This document shows, one piece after another, positions 39,578 through 52,024 of a stretch of 64,000 bases of DNA. The stretch's first letter is position 1. The number at the start of each line of letters is the position of its first letter. The DNA comes from Xestospongia muta (taxonomy: Eukaryota > Porifera > Demospongiae > Haplosclerida > Petrosiidae). The stretch lies in assembly GCA_963693285.1 (NCBI GenBank), contig OY848928.1:4803827-4867826 (forward strand). The letters run 5' to 3'. The position numbers were made by a program, and so were the translations under genes. The notes beneath the pieces are model-generated. The model saw only the letters and a list, made by a program, of their open reading frames with translations, was not told the origin of the DNA and did no database searches.

Positions 39578-40624
39578 TTGTACCAATTATAACATGCAAA
39601 TTATTTTTTTATATTATGTTGTTTGTTTATGCATCAGTTTTTTCTTTGATTTGAAATTTGGTACTTTTTTAGTAATTCAAATTTAAAGTGGAAAATGGGC
39701 CTAAACTATAACATTGAAGATTTTCACTTCTGTATCTACTTTTAACACAAGAGGTTCTTGACTTTTACTACACAATTAATTCCATTAAATATTCTATAGT
39801 CCACTTTCTTTGTTTACAGTTATACTCCAGCACAATTCATATAAGACTTGGAGAATTCAAGACTACATTGCCAGACAAGTTTGAGTCTAGCTATTGATCT
39901 TCCAAAAAACATCAAAGCAGAACAGAAAACATATAACAGTGCTCTGTTCATTTGCTGGATTTAGTGCATACAATGAACCATTAAAATATGGGATATTATA
40001 TTAATTAAATTGACGTTGAAATAAATTTTAGCATTTATTTATACATCAAACTATTAGATTCATTATCACATTAATGTCTGAATAATTCGAAGAATATGAT
40101 ATGTCTAAAGGTATATTTTACTTATATTGTATTAATTATATATGAACAACAACTTAATTCAGAAGTTATGAATAAGCTAGTTCTAACTTTACAGCAGTTA
40201 CATTTGGTTGTGATGAGCTTTTACTGTCATTTCTAAAACTACAACAGTATAAGTCAAGGTCTTGGACACTTGTTACATAATTCCGTTTAGTCACCAGGAT
40301 TGTTAAGTGGATGTTGATGATGACAATAAATATCAATATAACAATTATTGCATTTTTGAGCTAACTAATGAGAACAGAAGTGACAATCAATTTTAGAAAT
40401 TTTAACGATTCTACTATAATATAGTATAACATAGCTAAACTTACATGAACCAATAACAGAGAGCTAGTCCAGGTTTGACTACATTTATTAATGAATATTA
40501 TTAAAATTTTAATTATTGTTCATAAAATTTACTAAAACTATAGTGAAAAATGCAATTATTAATAACATCAAGCTCAGAAACTACTGTGGTTCTGTGAACT
40601 ATCAAATAGTCTGTAGATAAAACG
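39578..40624. other. Intergenic between HSPA12-like and MICU1, with dispersed repeat copy 2
   Basis: Convergent 3' flanks. 40065-40395 resembles 19910-20250 (same order of short shared blocks). No other structure was seen. Confidence 0.6.
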
Positions 40625-41087
40625 TCAGGATTCAATGCCAAGTTGATTTTTGATAGATTTGTTACTGCAAGCTAGAACAGAGTTAACAAGTTTAGCAAAT
40701 CCCAGTTCACGAGGCTACAAAATAGAATAGAGACATATTGTCTGCAGTCATTATAATATTTAATATGTGCTAGTTTCAATGGACAATATGCGGTAATTAG
40801 AAACAGATGCTTAGGACAATAGTACACAGAGGACAAGTTGAAACAAAATGGATGTTTTCTTAGAGGTCATAATTCTTACCTTTTGCAATCCTCTGGAGTT
40901 TCTAGATCTTAAAACATGAACAAATTCTCTTTTACTTAATTCTCCATCATCTATAAATTGTGATATGTTAAGTGTATTAATTGTCTAACTAACTGTTTTC
41001 ATCAAATAATGTAAACAGGACATCAAGAAGATGATCAGTGATTGTTAACCCAGTAACTGCTTTACATGCTTGTTTTAGCTCAGCTGT

Positions 41088-41141
<54 letters not shown>

Positions 41142-42951
41142 ACAGATCAAATCACAATGAGATAACCTGGAGTAATGGAAGCTCCTGCAGCATAATACAT
41201 TCCCAGAGCAGTATCAATATCTGGTAAAGAACCCATCAAGTCATCAAACAACTTTACTTCATCCATTGATATCCCCTGTCAAAGACACAATAGCTATCAA
41301 AGAGGTGTGTCTATTATGACTTACTGGATTTGCTTCACGGCCATATTTCTTTCTTACTCTTCGTATCATTTGCTTCTTCTTCTGATCACTGATTGAAGCA
41401 TGTGATAATACCATACGAGCAAAGTCTCGTTCAGTAATATGGCCATCAACAGGTTTAAACCTGTGAAACTAGACATGAGAACAAGTCATATCACCATTTG
41501 TTGTCCACATATATACCTCCATTTGTAAGATCTCTGTATTGAGGTGAGCATGGAATTCTTGGAACTGGTCTATTGTAAGTTTTTGGTCTTTGTTAGGACC
41601 AAAGAAGTGCTCAGCTAAAGCTCCATCCACTGAACTAGCAACATTACCTATAGGAAAAAGGGATCCATCTGCCTGTCATCCATCCATCCATCATACCATT
41701 GATCACATGATCACGATGTCTAGATCCCATGGCAGTAGCGTTACGTAAAACTGCTCGAACCGTCTCAAATTCTTCAAACTCTACCTCTCCATCACCGTTG
41801 AGGTCAAACATCTTGAAAGCTAATTCAAAGTTTTTCATAGGAGCTAAAAAACACTCAATGAACCATTGGATTGGTTGCTATGGCAACATACTTGCCAGGA
41901 TAGTGAGAAGAAAGAGAAAATCAGAAAAGGAGATGAGACCTTGATGTCCTAATCTATTGAAGACACTGTTAGGATCTTCTACTTGACCCAATCCTTCTTT
42001 GACTACAGTCTAAAAAGAAAATGTCAATTCAATGAGTAACCCATTATTTTTCAATTTTTCTTACATCTATAGTGACAGTTCTAAACAAATCTAGACCCCA
42101 TTCCTGGGGTTGCATCATTCCAGGTGTAATACTTCGTATGAAGTCTTTAGGGGTCATGTAAATATTACGGGACCCATCCTCTAATTAAAGGAATCAATTT
42201 ATTAATTTATATTCTAATTACAAGCTAACCTCCTTTAACTCTGAGAGTAGCAAAATATCGAAATATCTTATCAGGAGTACTGTATGCTCTAATCCTATCC
42301 TCGTAGGCCATTACGGAGCGATCATGGAAACTAACATGTTCTTTTTCCTTTGGTTCTTCACTTTCTTCCTCTTTACTCTCTCCCTCACTATTCTCTGTTT
42401 GTTCATCAGATGTACCCTCGTCAGCTCTCCCTCGGAGTTGTAAGTAAAGTATGTAACTGGCTCCAAAAAATGCACATGCAGCACCTGAGAATGAAAATAT
42501 AGGAATCAGTCCATGATATCTTTAACCATTAAAGTCTCCTCTTTCCCATCTTACCAGCTGCTATGCTGTACATTCTTGCTCGATGTCTGGTTTCAGACGA
42601 GGGTTCTTCATGATAGCCTGTTTCACCAGTTTGACTTGGTTGACTGGTCGACAAACAGGTTTGACTAGTTACTAATAATCTTTGGTGTAATGGATGGTTA
42701 ATTGCAAAACAAAACACTATAAAAAGAGGTGCATAAAAATAATTGAAGACCCCAGAAATGGGTTCATATACAGAGAAAACATGAAAGATATTTCATTAAA
42801 CATGATTATCTTTCTTACATTACCATAGAAGATAGGATTTGTTAAACAAGCAGTGTTAATATTGTTTATTTAACGTACCAGGCCGTCGTTCTCCAGCTCT
42901 GAGCATGGATGGAAGTCTCTGGAGAGCTCTGAAACTGACTATTCTGTTCAT
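40625..42951 (-). CDS. MICU1: Mitochondrial calcium uptake protein 1
   Basis: Twelve exons: 42951-42879, 42716-42555, 42484-42230, 42180-42065, 42009-41892, 41843-41697, 41647-41517, 41468-41325, 41275-41167, 41083-40994, 40950-40880, 40714-40625; 501 residues. The Arg-rich start ([20 protein letters not shown]) looks like a mitochondrial targeting sequence. Then [16 protein letters not shown] and [13 protein letters not shown] of the MICU core. EF-hand 1 is [15 protein letters not shown] with all ligand positions intact; EF-hand 2 is [12 protein letters not shown], split by an intron. The segment GSRHRDHV after EF-hand 1 and the RGLQKPRELGF end favour MICU1 over MICU2/3. MICU1 sits in the intermembrane space and gates the calcium uniporter MCU, which is the divergent neighbour. 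Intron 41084-41166 contains a CT tract (sense strand) at its acceptor. Confidence 0.95.
41089..41138 (-). repeat. (CT)25 tract at a MICU1 3' splice site
   Basis: Reads (AG)n on the + strand, hence (CT)n in the MICU1 transcript, separated from the exon at 41083 only by a few bases of acceptor (taacag). It fills about 50 of the 83 nt of the intron. Confidence 0.95.
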
Positions 42952-43005
42952 TCCTAATCGCCTGAACAAATGTGAACGGAGTTTTACTGGTTCGTGACTG
43001 TGAAA
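42952..43005. promoter_or_regulatory. Bidirectional MICU1/MCU promoter
   Basis: 54 bp lie between the two start codons, so both transcripts must start within or very near this stretch or overlap in their 5' leaders. No TATA box is visible. Confidence 0.7.
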
Positions 43006-44761
43006 ATGGCTGCCGTTAGAAGGTGTATTATGTTCGTTGCATCGACCAGACTCAGTCTTCCAGTGTCACTATATGGCCGACAAACTGCCCGCCGTTCATG
43101 GCAAGCAATAAGACTGTACTCCAACGGATATGGAGACTCGGGTGAGTGGAACCCATTCAATATAATTAATGACCCTGATATTAAAATATTGTAATTATTA
43201 ATATTAATAGTCAATTCTAAATATATTGCAATAAATGTGGTCTGTTATTATTAAATTTCTGTTATTTCTACTCTCTATTCAGTCCAGGTACATCTCCGTC
43301 ATGGTTTTCCTGTTCTCTCATTGCCACTCCCCTCACGTCGAGAAGTGTGCGAGTTTACACTTAGACCCCATTTGCAGACCGTGGGAACACTCTTGGGGGA
43401 CATAAAGGTAATGCCCCTATTATTAAAAGACACCAATAAGTACTACGAGACTATATGTTGAGTAGACATCTAGAGAGTATCTTTATAATATCTATATTGT
43501 GCAATAATTATGAGGTAACTTATCTTCTTTCCTCTAGTCTGAGGATCGTGGTATTGATCGTGTCAATGTATATTCTACTAGTGGACAACGTATCTCTCAA
43601 TCAACTGGTCTTGATGTCTTGTTACAAAATGACTTTGAAATTGAGGTCAATGATATACGACATCGAATTCAGATACCAGAGGAAGGTATAGTATTGTCCA
43701 TTCATCCATCCATCCATTCATTCATGCATCCATTCATCCATCTATCCATCTATTCTAGTCTTCAGTGTTCCATTGGATGGAGAGAAATCATTGTCTGATG
43801 CAAAGAACATGATACACAAATTATATACTTCACTTAACGTAGACAGACATCAGGTAAACTACACTATTACTAGATCGATACTAATATTACTTACTATATG
43901 ATCATATTAGTACAACTGGTAGTCTTGCTACTGAAACCTATAGCATGGAATCATTGTTTCAATGTTTATGTTTAATTCCAAGTACACTACACATTAAATG
44001 CACACTAACAGATTTTAGTTATAATAAATATTATCCAGAAAAAATGATAAACTTTGTCATCCTTAAGTTTTAACATATTTAACTACAGTTATCTTCTCTT
44101 TAGTTGGCAAAGGAGAGAGAATTACGTGGTCAGTTGGAGCAGTTACGTGCTGAACTAGCTCCTATTGAGGCAGAGTGTGAAAAAATGATGGCCAGTAGTA
44201 CTCGTCGTACTACTATTGTCAGCTGGTGTCTGTTAGCATACATGTGTGCTCAAGGAGGATTCTTTGGTCGTCTGACGTTTGTCAATTATTCCTGGGATCT
44301 TATGGAACCTATTACCTACTTTGTGACGTATTCTACTAGTATTTTGTGCTTTGCATACTTTGTGCTAACAAGACAGGTTCGTCAAGTTATAAAAACTGGT
44401 TTGACAAGTATGTACTATTATTACATTAGGACTATGTGTATCCAGACTGGTATGATAGACAAAAGTTGAAGTATTTGTATGCAGCAGCCAAGAACAAAAA
44501 CTTTGATATGGAAAAGTAAGTTAGATAACACTCGTACCTGTTAATTTGCTGTATTTGGGGCATGTAGTTCTAATTATTGTGTTAGTGTCATTGATACATC
44601 ATTATCATTGCTGACTGATTTCAGAATATTCTTTATTGTCTGTCTCCTACAGGTATAATCATCTCAAGGACACCATCTCAAAAGTAGAGGGTGAAATCCA
44701 ACGTCTTCATGATCCCCTACAACTCAACTTACCAACACCACCTCTAAAGACAACAGAGTAA
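43006..44761 (+). CDS. MCU: Mitochondrial calcium uniporter pore subunit
   Basis: Seven exons: 43006-43141, 43283-43407, 43538-43685, 43759-43853, 44104-44376, 44430-44515, 44653-44761; 323 residues. An Arg/Ser-rich N-terminus suits a mitochondrial presequence. The matrix N-terminal domain includes LPLPSRREVCEFTLRP and DRGIDRVNVYS. A coiled coil (KERELRGQLEQLRAELAP) precedes TM1 (TTIVSWCLLAYMCAQGGFFG). The selectivity-filter loop SWDLMEPITYF keeps the essential Asp and Glu, followed by TM2 and a second coiled coil. This is the inner-membrane calcium channel. The intron before exon 4 (43686-43758) is mostly catc-type tetranucleotide repeat. Convergent with RPL7, 182 bp apart. Confidence 0.97.
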
Positions 44762-44943
44762 ATATCATACAAGAACAAGTAGTAGCTGGCAACATTTTTT
44801 ATAGTAATTTATTAGTAGTTTATTTAGTTTATTAATGAGTAATTTTGGAGCATTTTGAGACAATTTTCCATTTAAAATCAATATTTCAAATATGATCCAC
44901 TCCCAAACACATTGTTCTTGACACATACAAAAAGACAACAGTA

Positions 44944-46262
44944 TTATATCATCTTCTGAACTAGCTGGTTTATGAGATGTTCACGGTTACCATGGTCACC
45001 ACCTTCAATAAAATGAGTCGTCTTTTTACGCCAACCACCCTACAGAGAAAGACTCTAACTAATTTGCAATCAACAATACTATTATTGTAAGCAATAAGCT
45101 TATTAAAAGGGGTGGAGTTTGTAAAGTAACCACACTCGTAATCAATAACACACCTTTGGATTGCTTAACTTGAATGGCCACAAGAAATTGTTCACTTGTT
45201 TGAACTTAGGTCCAACAGTAAAAATCTCATGTACAACATCTTCCATACAGATGACATTATGTTTCTTGAGGACCTTTTGAATTATAGCATTACTGACTAG
45301 AGCTGTACGACGTCGATGATCTAATTTGCCATAACCACGTTTGTAAATGAGTCCCCTGATTGTCCTCAAAGTAGGATAACTAGACAAATATATCAATATT
45401 AATAATAAAATATCATAACTATACATACATCATGATCTCATTCCAAAACTAAAAATGGTCTCATTCTCATACTAATCCAAATCACACAAAATGATCATTA
45501 TTTATACATACATACATGGTCTCATTCCTAAACTAAAAATGGTCCCATTCTCATACTAATCCAAATCGCACAAAATGACAACCTTGCTTGAAGAAGCACA
45601 TGTTCCAGGTGGTTTATAACTTACCCCCAGGCAATGTAGGGCTCTGCAATTCGTAACATATTTAATGTTGCTTTGTTGAGTTTAACAAACACCGCATTGT
45701 TCAATTGACGCAGTCGCAGTAATTGAAGAATCTTCTTTACTTTGGGGTTGACTCCTGTAATACTAAAATGATCAGATCAGTATCTATTTGTTGCTATGGA
45801 AACTATGTCTTACCCTTTGATTCTTACAACTATAGCTAATCTGGGTTCAGGAGGGACATAAAAGTTTCGATGCTCTTTTGCCGTTCTCTTTAGTCTAATA
45901 AGTTCCTTTTCTCTCTGACGATATTCTTTCACATATCTTTCTGCTCTCTTAAAAATCTCTTTGCGCTGAACCTTACGAACCTATTAACAGAATATAACAG
46001 TCCTTCCTTAAAAGGTAATCCATTTAATACTGGTACCTTTCTAGCAGCTTTGGCAGCTTTAGCACGTGCCTCTCTAATTTCTTGAGCCCTTCTTCTCCTT
46101 TTTAAAAGAGTCTCTGGTACTTTAGGTAATTTAGCTGGTTCGGCTCTGTCAATAAATATAGTGACATTAATAAATGTTTCTTTATATAACAGTCCTGTAT
46201 TTATTCTAGATTTATTGATCAAAATGGATATGGTAATGTATAACTTACTCTTTATCCGCCAT
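44944..46262 (-). CDS. RPL7: 60S ribosomal protein L7 (uL30)
   Basis: Six exons: 46262-46249, 46145-46037, 45980-45814, 45762-45625, 45379-45154, 45039-44944; 249 residues, matching the family length (human 248). Features include the basic N-terminal helix ([20 protein letters not shown]), [34 protein letters not shown], and the C-terminal FKLSNPKGGWRKK and [12 protein letters not shown]. The first exon holds only ATG plus about four codons, common in ribosomal protein genes. Confidence 0.97.
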
Positions 46263-46406
46263 GCTGCGAAATCCTAATAGGCTAATACCACGAGGGAGCC
46301 GATAATACGCATGCGCAGTATTAATCGCGTCTCAGCCACACCTAATAAATGAAGGTGTGGCTCACTGGGTGCAAAAGTGGCACTAATTGGAAGGTGTGAT
46401 AGTATC
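46263..46406. promoter_or_regulatory. Divergent RPL7/FBXO16-like promoter
   Basis: 144 bp between start codons. It is locally GC-richer than the surroundings and contains cgcatgcgcag, a palindromic NRF1-like core (NRF1 consensus is gcgcatgcgc). Shared control is inferred. Confidence 0.55.
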
Positions 46407-48836
46407 ATGAACAGTCCAGTAGTACCTCCCACTCTAAGAGAGAAGAGTTCCTGGACGCCTAAACATAATAAACTAGCAAATGAGAAAGTAAGTCAGATCC
46501 TCCTGGTAGTAGTAATTATGGTTCAGTCAATTTTACTTTAGATTTTTCGTGAACGATTTGATCTCTTCAAGAAATGGGTATGTGTTTTGTATGGATTGCT
46601 CACTAATAATTCTAATATCTATTGTGATGAGGTAATATCATTGTTTTTCTAGTACTCTGCATGGCGTGAAGACCAACGTTGGGAGTTAGTACAGTATGTT
46701 CTTCTCCATCTTTCTGATGATAATCTCCACTTTATTCACTCTTTACTTGATCCACTGATACCCCGCCCACCTCCACCTGAAACTAGAGAGGATTTTACTC
46801 GACTTTTTCCTCGGCATTTATCGTTAAAGATTTTCTCTTATCTTGACCCAAGATCACTATGCAGAGCTGCTCAGGTAGAGAATTAAGAAATATCTCATGA
46901 TTATTATTGGACCATTCATTGTGTAAAGTATCTTTTTGTAGGTGTCTTGGTATTGGCGATATCTTTGTGAACAGAATATGCTATGGAAACCAAAGTGTTT
47001 ACGATATGGTTGGTTTTTACCTGAACCTCCTCTTCTAACCAATCCAACTACTGTGTGGAAGAGACATTATGTCACTTGTGTTAGTCATATGCATTGGAAA
47101 CCTCCTCAGGTAGAATTGATGGATGAATGAATAGATTAATAGATGAATGGATGGATGGACAGTTGAGATGAATGGATGAATGGATGGATGGATGAATTAA
47201 TAGATGGATGGATGGATGAGATGAATGCATGAGATGAATGGATGGATAGATGGACAGTTGAGATGGATAGATAAATAGATTAATAGATGAATGGATGGAT
47301 GGATGAGATAAATGGATGAATGGATGGATGGATGAGATGAATGGATGAATGGATGGATGGATGAATTAATAGATGGATGGATGGATGAGATGAATGCATG
47401 AGATGAATGGATGGATAGATGGACAGTTGAGATGGATAGATAAATAGATTAATAGATGAATGGATGGATGGATGAGATAAATGGATGAATGGATGGATGG
47501 ATGAGATGAATGGAAGGATGGATGAGATGAATGGATGGATGGATGAATTAATAGATGGATGGACAGTTGAGATGGATAGATAAATAGATTAATAGATGAA
47601 TGGATGGATGAATGAGATGAATGGATGAATGAATGAACAAATGACTTAATGAATGGACAAATGGAATTGTGTTATTTTTATAGGCACCATCTCCTTCTCC
47701 ATTGCCTCCTCCTCATTCACTCTCTCTTATTTCACATCCTCCTCCATTATCAATTAATCATAATACTAATGTTACCAAGCATACCAAAAGGACACGAAGC
47801 CACACCCACCATAGTGAGATGTCAGTTCGACCTCATTGGAAGCATCCTAATAGATATCCAAAAGATCTTAAAAAGACAACAATATTTGAGTCATCTCTAA
47901 GGTGTGGTTCATAACTAATATATTGTTATATATATTATTAAAGAAATTATACTAGAGTACAAAGGATACTATTAATAACACTAGATATAGCTGCCATAAT
48001 TCTTTGATGAAAAAGAAATGTTTCTTTGGATATGATAATAAATGGCATACGTTTCCATTGTTAGTATTTATACCAGTACAATGTCTTGCTTTAGTATTGT
48101 CAAGGCTAAGTGTGTATGTATAACCATATATGACACTGAGTGTGTATGTATAACCATATATGGCACTGCATAATTCTAAATGTCATCTACAACAAATTAA
48201 TATTGTATTTCTATTTTTCTCTGTTTGTTGAACTTTGTCTATAGTCTGAAACCCATACCACAAGTCAGGAGTCAGCCTCATGTATCACCATCAGATAGTC
48301 AAACAACACTACCTATTGTCAATGTTAACAATCCATCTCAAGTTGAATTGATTCAAACAAACTTAGAAACATCTCCATGTGTCAAAAACAAACGTCCCTC
48401 TGTTCCACTCAATGCTATTCTCCACCCATCACTAATTGAAAAGCTACGTGTAGGCACACCCACAAATGAGACCATTTCTATATCAAATATAAACCATAAT
48501 GAAAAAGAAGATGACAAGCAACTAGCAGCTGTAGTCCAACACGTCCAATCAAATGCTCCATTTCCTTCCTTACCACCTTATTATGTAAAAGCTAAAGAAA
48601 AAGAGGAAACATTAGAAAGTAATTCTACATTGGAAAGACACACAAAAACAATAGAAAATGACAAACAACTCACTCACACAAAGAGTGTGTTATCATTTAA
48701 GAGAACTGATATACGGCGACAACCCGATTCACTTGAACATAAAATCACTCGTAGAATAGAGAAAGAAATAGATGACATTATAAGACCTTGGTGTGAAGAA
48801 GATTTCTTGTCAGATACTGACAGTGAATCAAATTAA
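46407..48836 (+). CDS. FBXO16: F-box protein resembling FBXO16
   Basis: Six exons: 46407-46487, 46542-46577, 46653-46874, 46942-47109, 47684-47901, 48245-48836; 438 residues. The N-terminus has [14 protein letters not shown] and [20 protein letters not shown], as in FBXO16. The F-box is [20 protein letters not shown] continuing [20 protein letters not shown], split by an intron after AAQ. Downstream [18 protein letters not shown] also matches FBXO16. The last third is low-complexity and longer than the human protein (292 residues). F-box proteins bind SKP1 to recruit substrates to SCF ubiquitin ligases. Intron 47110-47683 is almost wholly a gatg-type minisatellite. Confidence 0.88.
47115..47650 (+). 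repeat. Tetranucleotide (GGAT/GAAT) minisatellite with higher-order repeat
   Basis: Intron of the FBXO16-like gene. atggatgg, gaatgagatgaa and gacagttgagatgg blocks recur in a longer unit: the stretch from about 47150 to 47330 is largely repeated at 47330-47500. Confidence 0.95.
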
Positions 48837-49754
48837 ATTATCTTACAAACAAATCATTTTAATGTTGATGTAATGTGGTTTAATGTTATAAAAAATTGAG
48901 CAATATGTATGTTAGAGTTTAGTGTCTGTTAATACTATCAATAGTATCAGTTGTTTGTTGTGCAATGTTACATAAAGACTTGGTTACTGTATGTAAAGTT
49001 GTTGTAAAGAGTGTTTGTACAAAGAATTTTATATAGCTAGTTTGGATGTAGTGAATGTAAGATGCTGACTGTAAATGAGAACACCTGGAGTGGAGTAATT
49101 ATGTTTATGAATATTGGTTAAGAATGTCACATAACTCGTGTTGAACCATTCAACCTCATATATGTTGCATCTGGTATGTGTTTAATGTGTTATTGTTGGT
49201 TTAATGACAAACATGGCAGTGAATACTGTTATAATAAATTATTCATAAGGACATGATTGGGTGACCATAGGGACATGATAGGGTGATATATAATTTGTGG
49301 GTGTAGAAAAGGTGAGCGATTGTTATGTAATATCACAACAGTCTTACTAGATTCACATAATAGAAATGTACGTACTACTTACAAATTTAGCAAGAGCTAC
49401 ACATGGAAGAAATCTACTCTTTATTACATCATTTGTTATAATGATTTAAACTGATACAAAGTTACAAAGCTAATACTCACAATGCTATAAATAACACTAG
49501 TTCCCAGTTATGCTCTGATCTACTGCAGTTAGTTATAATGCTTCTTGACTGAGCATACATTATGAGTGTAAATCATATCATGTTATGTAACTCAATATCT
49601 TAATATTTGATGACTTAACAAAATAATCACCAATCACCTTTGACATAATTAGAACAATGAATAATACTAACTGAACTACAGAAATATCCCAGAAATCTTA
49701 ACTGTCTCTAAGCTCTTTGACTATTACAAGTCTATCTCATCCACCTCATCCAAG
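48837..49754. other. Intergenic, nothing recognised
   Basis: 3' flank of the FBXO16-like gene and 5' flank of the first secreted-protein gene. AT-rich, without ORFs or repeats of note. Confidence 0.5.
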
Positions 49755-50608
49755 ATGAAGTTTCTACTTGTTCTTGCTTCCCTTGTGGTCTATGCCAATG
49801 CTCATGCTTGTTTACTGTTTCCACAACAACGAGGATCACTCACTGGTGAAATTTTCAGAAATGCTGGTAATAAAATATATATATATATATATAATATACC
49901 AGTAATAATAATACCTGCTTACTCTCTATATAGGAGACGACTTGTGTTTCCATGTTACTGACAAACCTTGTGGAGGGACTACATCACAGACACCTCAAGT
50001 TACTTTCCAGTATGTATCACTATTTCACATAGACTTTCAACAATTCATATCATAAAATATAGAGCTGGAAACAACTCCTATGTCTTGATCCAGAAGAACC
50101 TGGACCACTACTATTCTAGCAACCCTGTTAGTAGATATAATACCAACATATATATATTCTTTAGGCTTCTATGTGTGTATCATTATCTTGTACACATATA
50201 GGGTAGCTGGGACTTGTACATTTTGCAAGATGTATCTGAAGGTTATCGTGTTGGTGGAATACGAGACAGTTATGATTTTGCAACCTTTGAAGTGAAACAA
50301 GTACCTATTTACTTACCATCCAACTTGTAAGTAAAATACATGATCTAATGATGTTGAGTGAATGACTATCTCTTTCCTTCTAGGGGAGAAGGAGGTGCTA
50401 TATTGCAGGTAAAACAATCTATGATGTAACTAGTTCTATATAATATATAGTGGTAGTACAAATTACTGGAGTTTAGGGAGATTTTTACGTATACTTTTGC
50501 CATAAACTCTACTTATTTTCACAGCTGGTTTATACTACCAACAATCCTAATGCACCAGAGTATTTCTACCAGTGTGCTGATATTTATATTCGCTCTCCTC
50601 GACGCTAG
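49755..50608 (+). CDS. Secreted LPMO-like copper protein (X325/BIM1 type), copy 1
   Basis: Six exons: 49755-49866, 49934-50009, 50063-50126, 50202-50326, 50384-50408, 50525-50608; 161 residues. A clear signal peptide (MKFLLVLASLVVYANA) is predicted to end just before HACLLFPQQRGS, leaving an N-terminal His as in LPMO-type copper sites. The mature domain then has DKPCGG, IQKNLDHYYSSNPGSWDL, and ends FYQCADIYIRSPRR. N-terminal His, PCGG, a second conserved His and a terminal YQCADI motif resemble the X325/BIM1 group of LPMO-like copper-binding proteins known mainly from fungi; that comparison is from memory. Role could be copper handling or polysaccharide interaction; no proof of catalysis. A polyadenylation-type aataaa follows at about 50692. 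Confidence 0.7.
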
Positions 50609-50984
50609 TCGATCTTGCTAGTTATATGGAATGCTGATGCTGCCAATTGTAAATCCATATATATAGTTCTTTTATACCAAACTCCATATTAAATAAATTG
50701 AAACAATATGCCCTAACATTTACATATTAGAGTGCAAATTTTCAAAAAAATAAAAATAAAAATAAAAATAAAAATAATAAATAAAAACATTAATACACCC
50801 AAGATCACATTAACTCCACCCAACAATTGTAATAAACATTATATAAGTTATTGCAATATACATTATATAAGCCATAGCAACGTAGTCGTGTTGACAGATC
50901 TACTAGTCTGTTTTGACCGTATTTTTGCAAGCCACTTTACTAAAGTATATCAGTGAACTCTGACTACTCTATTACTCATCCAAG

Positions 50985-52024
50985 ATGAAGTTTCTGATTG
51001 TTCTTGCCTGCCTTATAGTCTATGTTAACGCTCATGCTTGTCTTCTCTACCCTCAACAACGAGGCTCTATTCCTCCTTCAGCTTACAGCAATGCAGGTTA
51101 GCCTATAATATATTATAATGTATACAATTATTGTAACATATTTCATGTAAGAATTGTGCAATATGTTAAACCAACCAGTGGCATGCAAATATATGTATGT
51201 AATAGTATCATAAATTTTATTTTATGACTGATAGATATTATAGTATCTAACTGTCAACAATTTATGTTTTGTTTGAGTTCTAAAATACTATTATTGAGAA
51301 ATTGTACGTGCAATGTTATGTAATAGTCATAAGATCATAAGCACCGCCATACTATCTGTTACTAAACAATGAAATTCATTATCTATCATATAGACAATAT
51401 TTTTTAATTGATCATAATTTTTCTATTATACAGGAGATGATGCCTGCTTCCGGACTGACAATCCTCCTTGTGGTGGAATAGCAATGGAAAGACCAGAAGT
51501 TCGTTTCATGTAAGTTAGAACACACAAGATCTCATGATTTTGTGTAATCTGTAGGCCTGGAGAAATGGTCACTATCACTTTCCAAAAGAACTTGGACCAT
51601 TTTTATGCCAATAATCCAGTTAGTAGTACTCATTGTGGTTAATTAATCACAATTAAGTTACTTTTCATTCTTGACAGGGCAGTTGGGATCTTTTCTACTG
51701 GGTAGGCTCAAGTTCTACATCTTTAGCTAGTATTAAAGATAGTGCCGACATCAAATCTCTTCAAGTCGTCAATGTTAATGTCACATTACCAAAGTATGTC
51801 ATTAATTATCATAATTATATAATGTATTATAATTAATTTTTCTAGTGCGGCTGCTGCCAACGCGATTATACAGGTATATATATATAACTTTAAAAATAAT
51901 ATATTTGTATGAATTTCAGTTGGTCTATACTACCAATAACCCCAATGCACCAGCCAAGTTTTATCAATGTGCTGACATTGCTGTGCTTGCTGGTCGTGCT
52001 GGTGTTCGCCGTATACGCATCTGA
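50985..52024 (+). CDS. Secreted LPMO-like copper protein (X325/BIM1 type), copy 2
   Basis: Six exons: 50985-51096, 51434-51509, 51555-51618, 51678-51793, 51846-51873, 51920-52024; 166 residues. Intron positions and phases are those of copy 1, so it is a tandem duplicate. Signal peptide MKFLIVLACLIVYVNA is followed by HACLLYPQQRGS. Conserved elements are NPPCGG, FQKNLDHFYANNPGSWDL, LVYTTNNPNAPAKFYQCADI. The C-terminal tail (AGRAGVRRIRI) and the 51678-51793 exon differ most from copy 1. The N-terminal His and the LDH motif shared by both copies are the likely metal ligands (inference). Confidence 0.7.

Noticed and set aside
41729..41944. Plus-strand ORF over MICU1
   Set aside because: Antisense shadow of the EF-hand exon of MICU1.
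42994..43194. MCU exon 1 read on into the intron as a 66-codon protein
   Set aside because: The donor ggtgagt at 43142 and the following MCU exons show that splicing ends the exon there.
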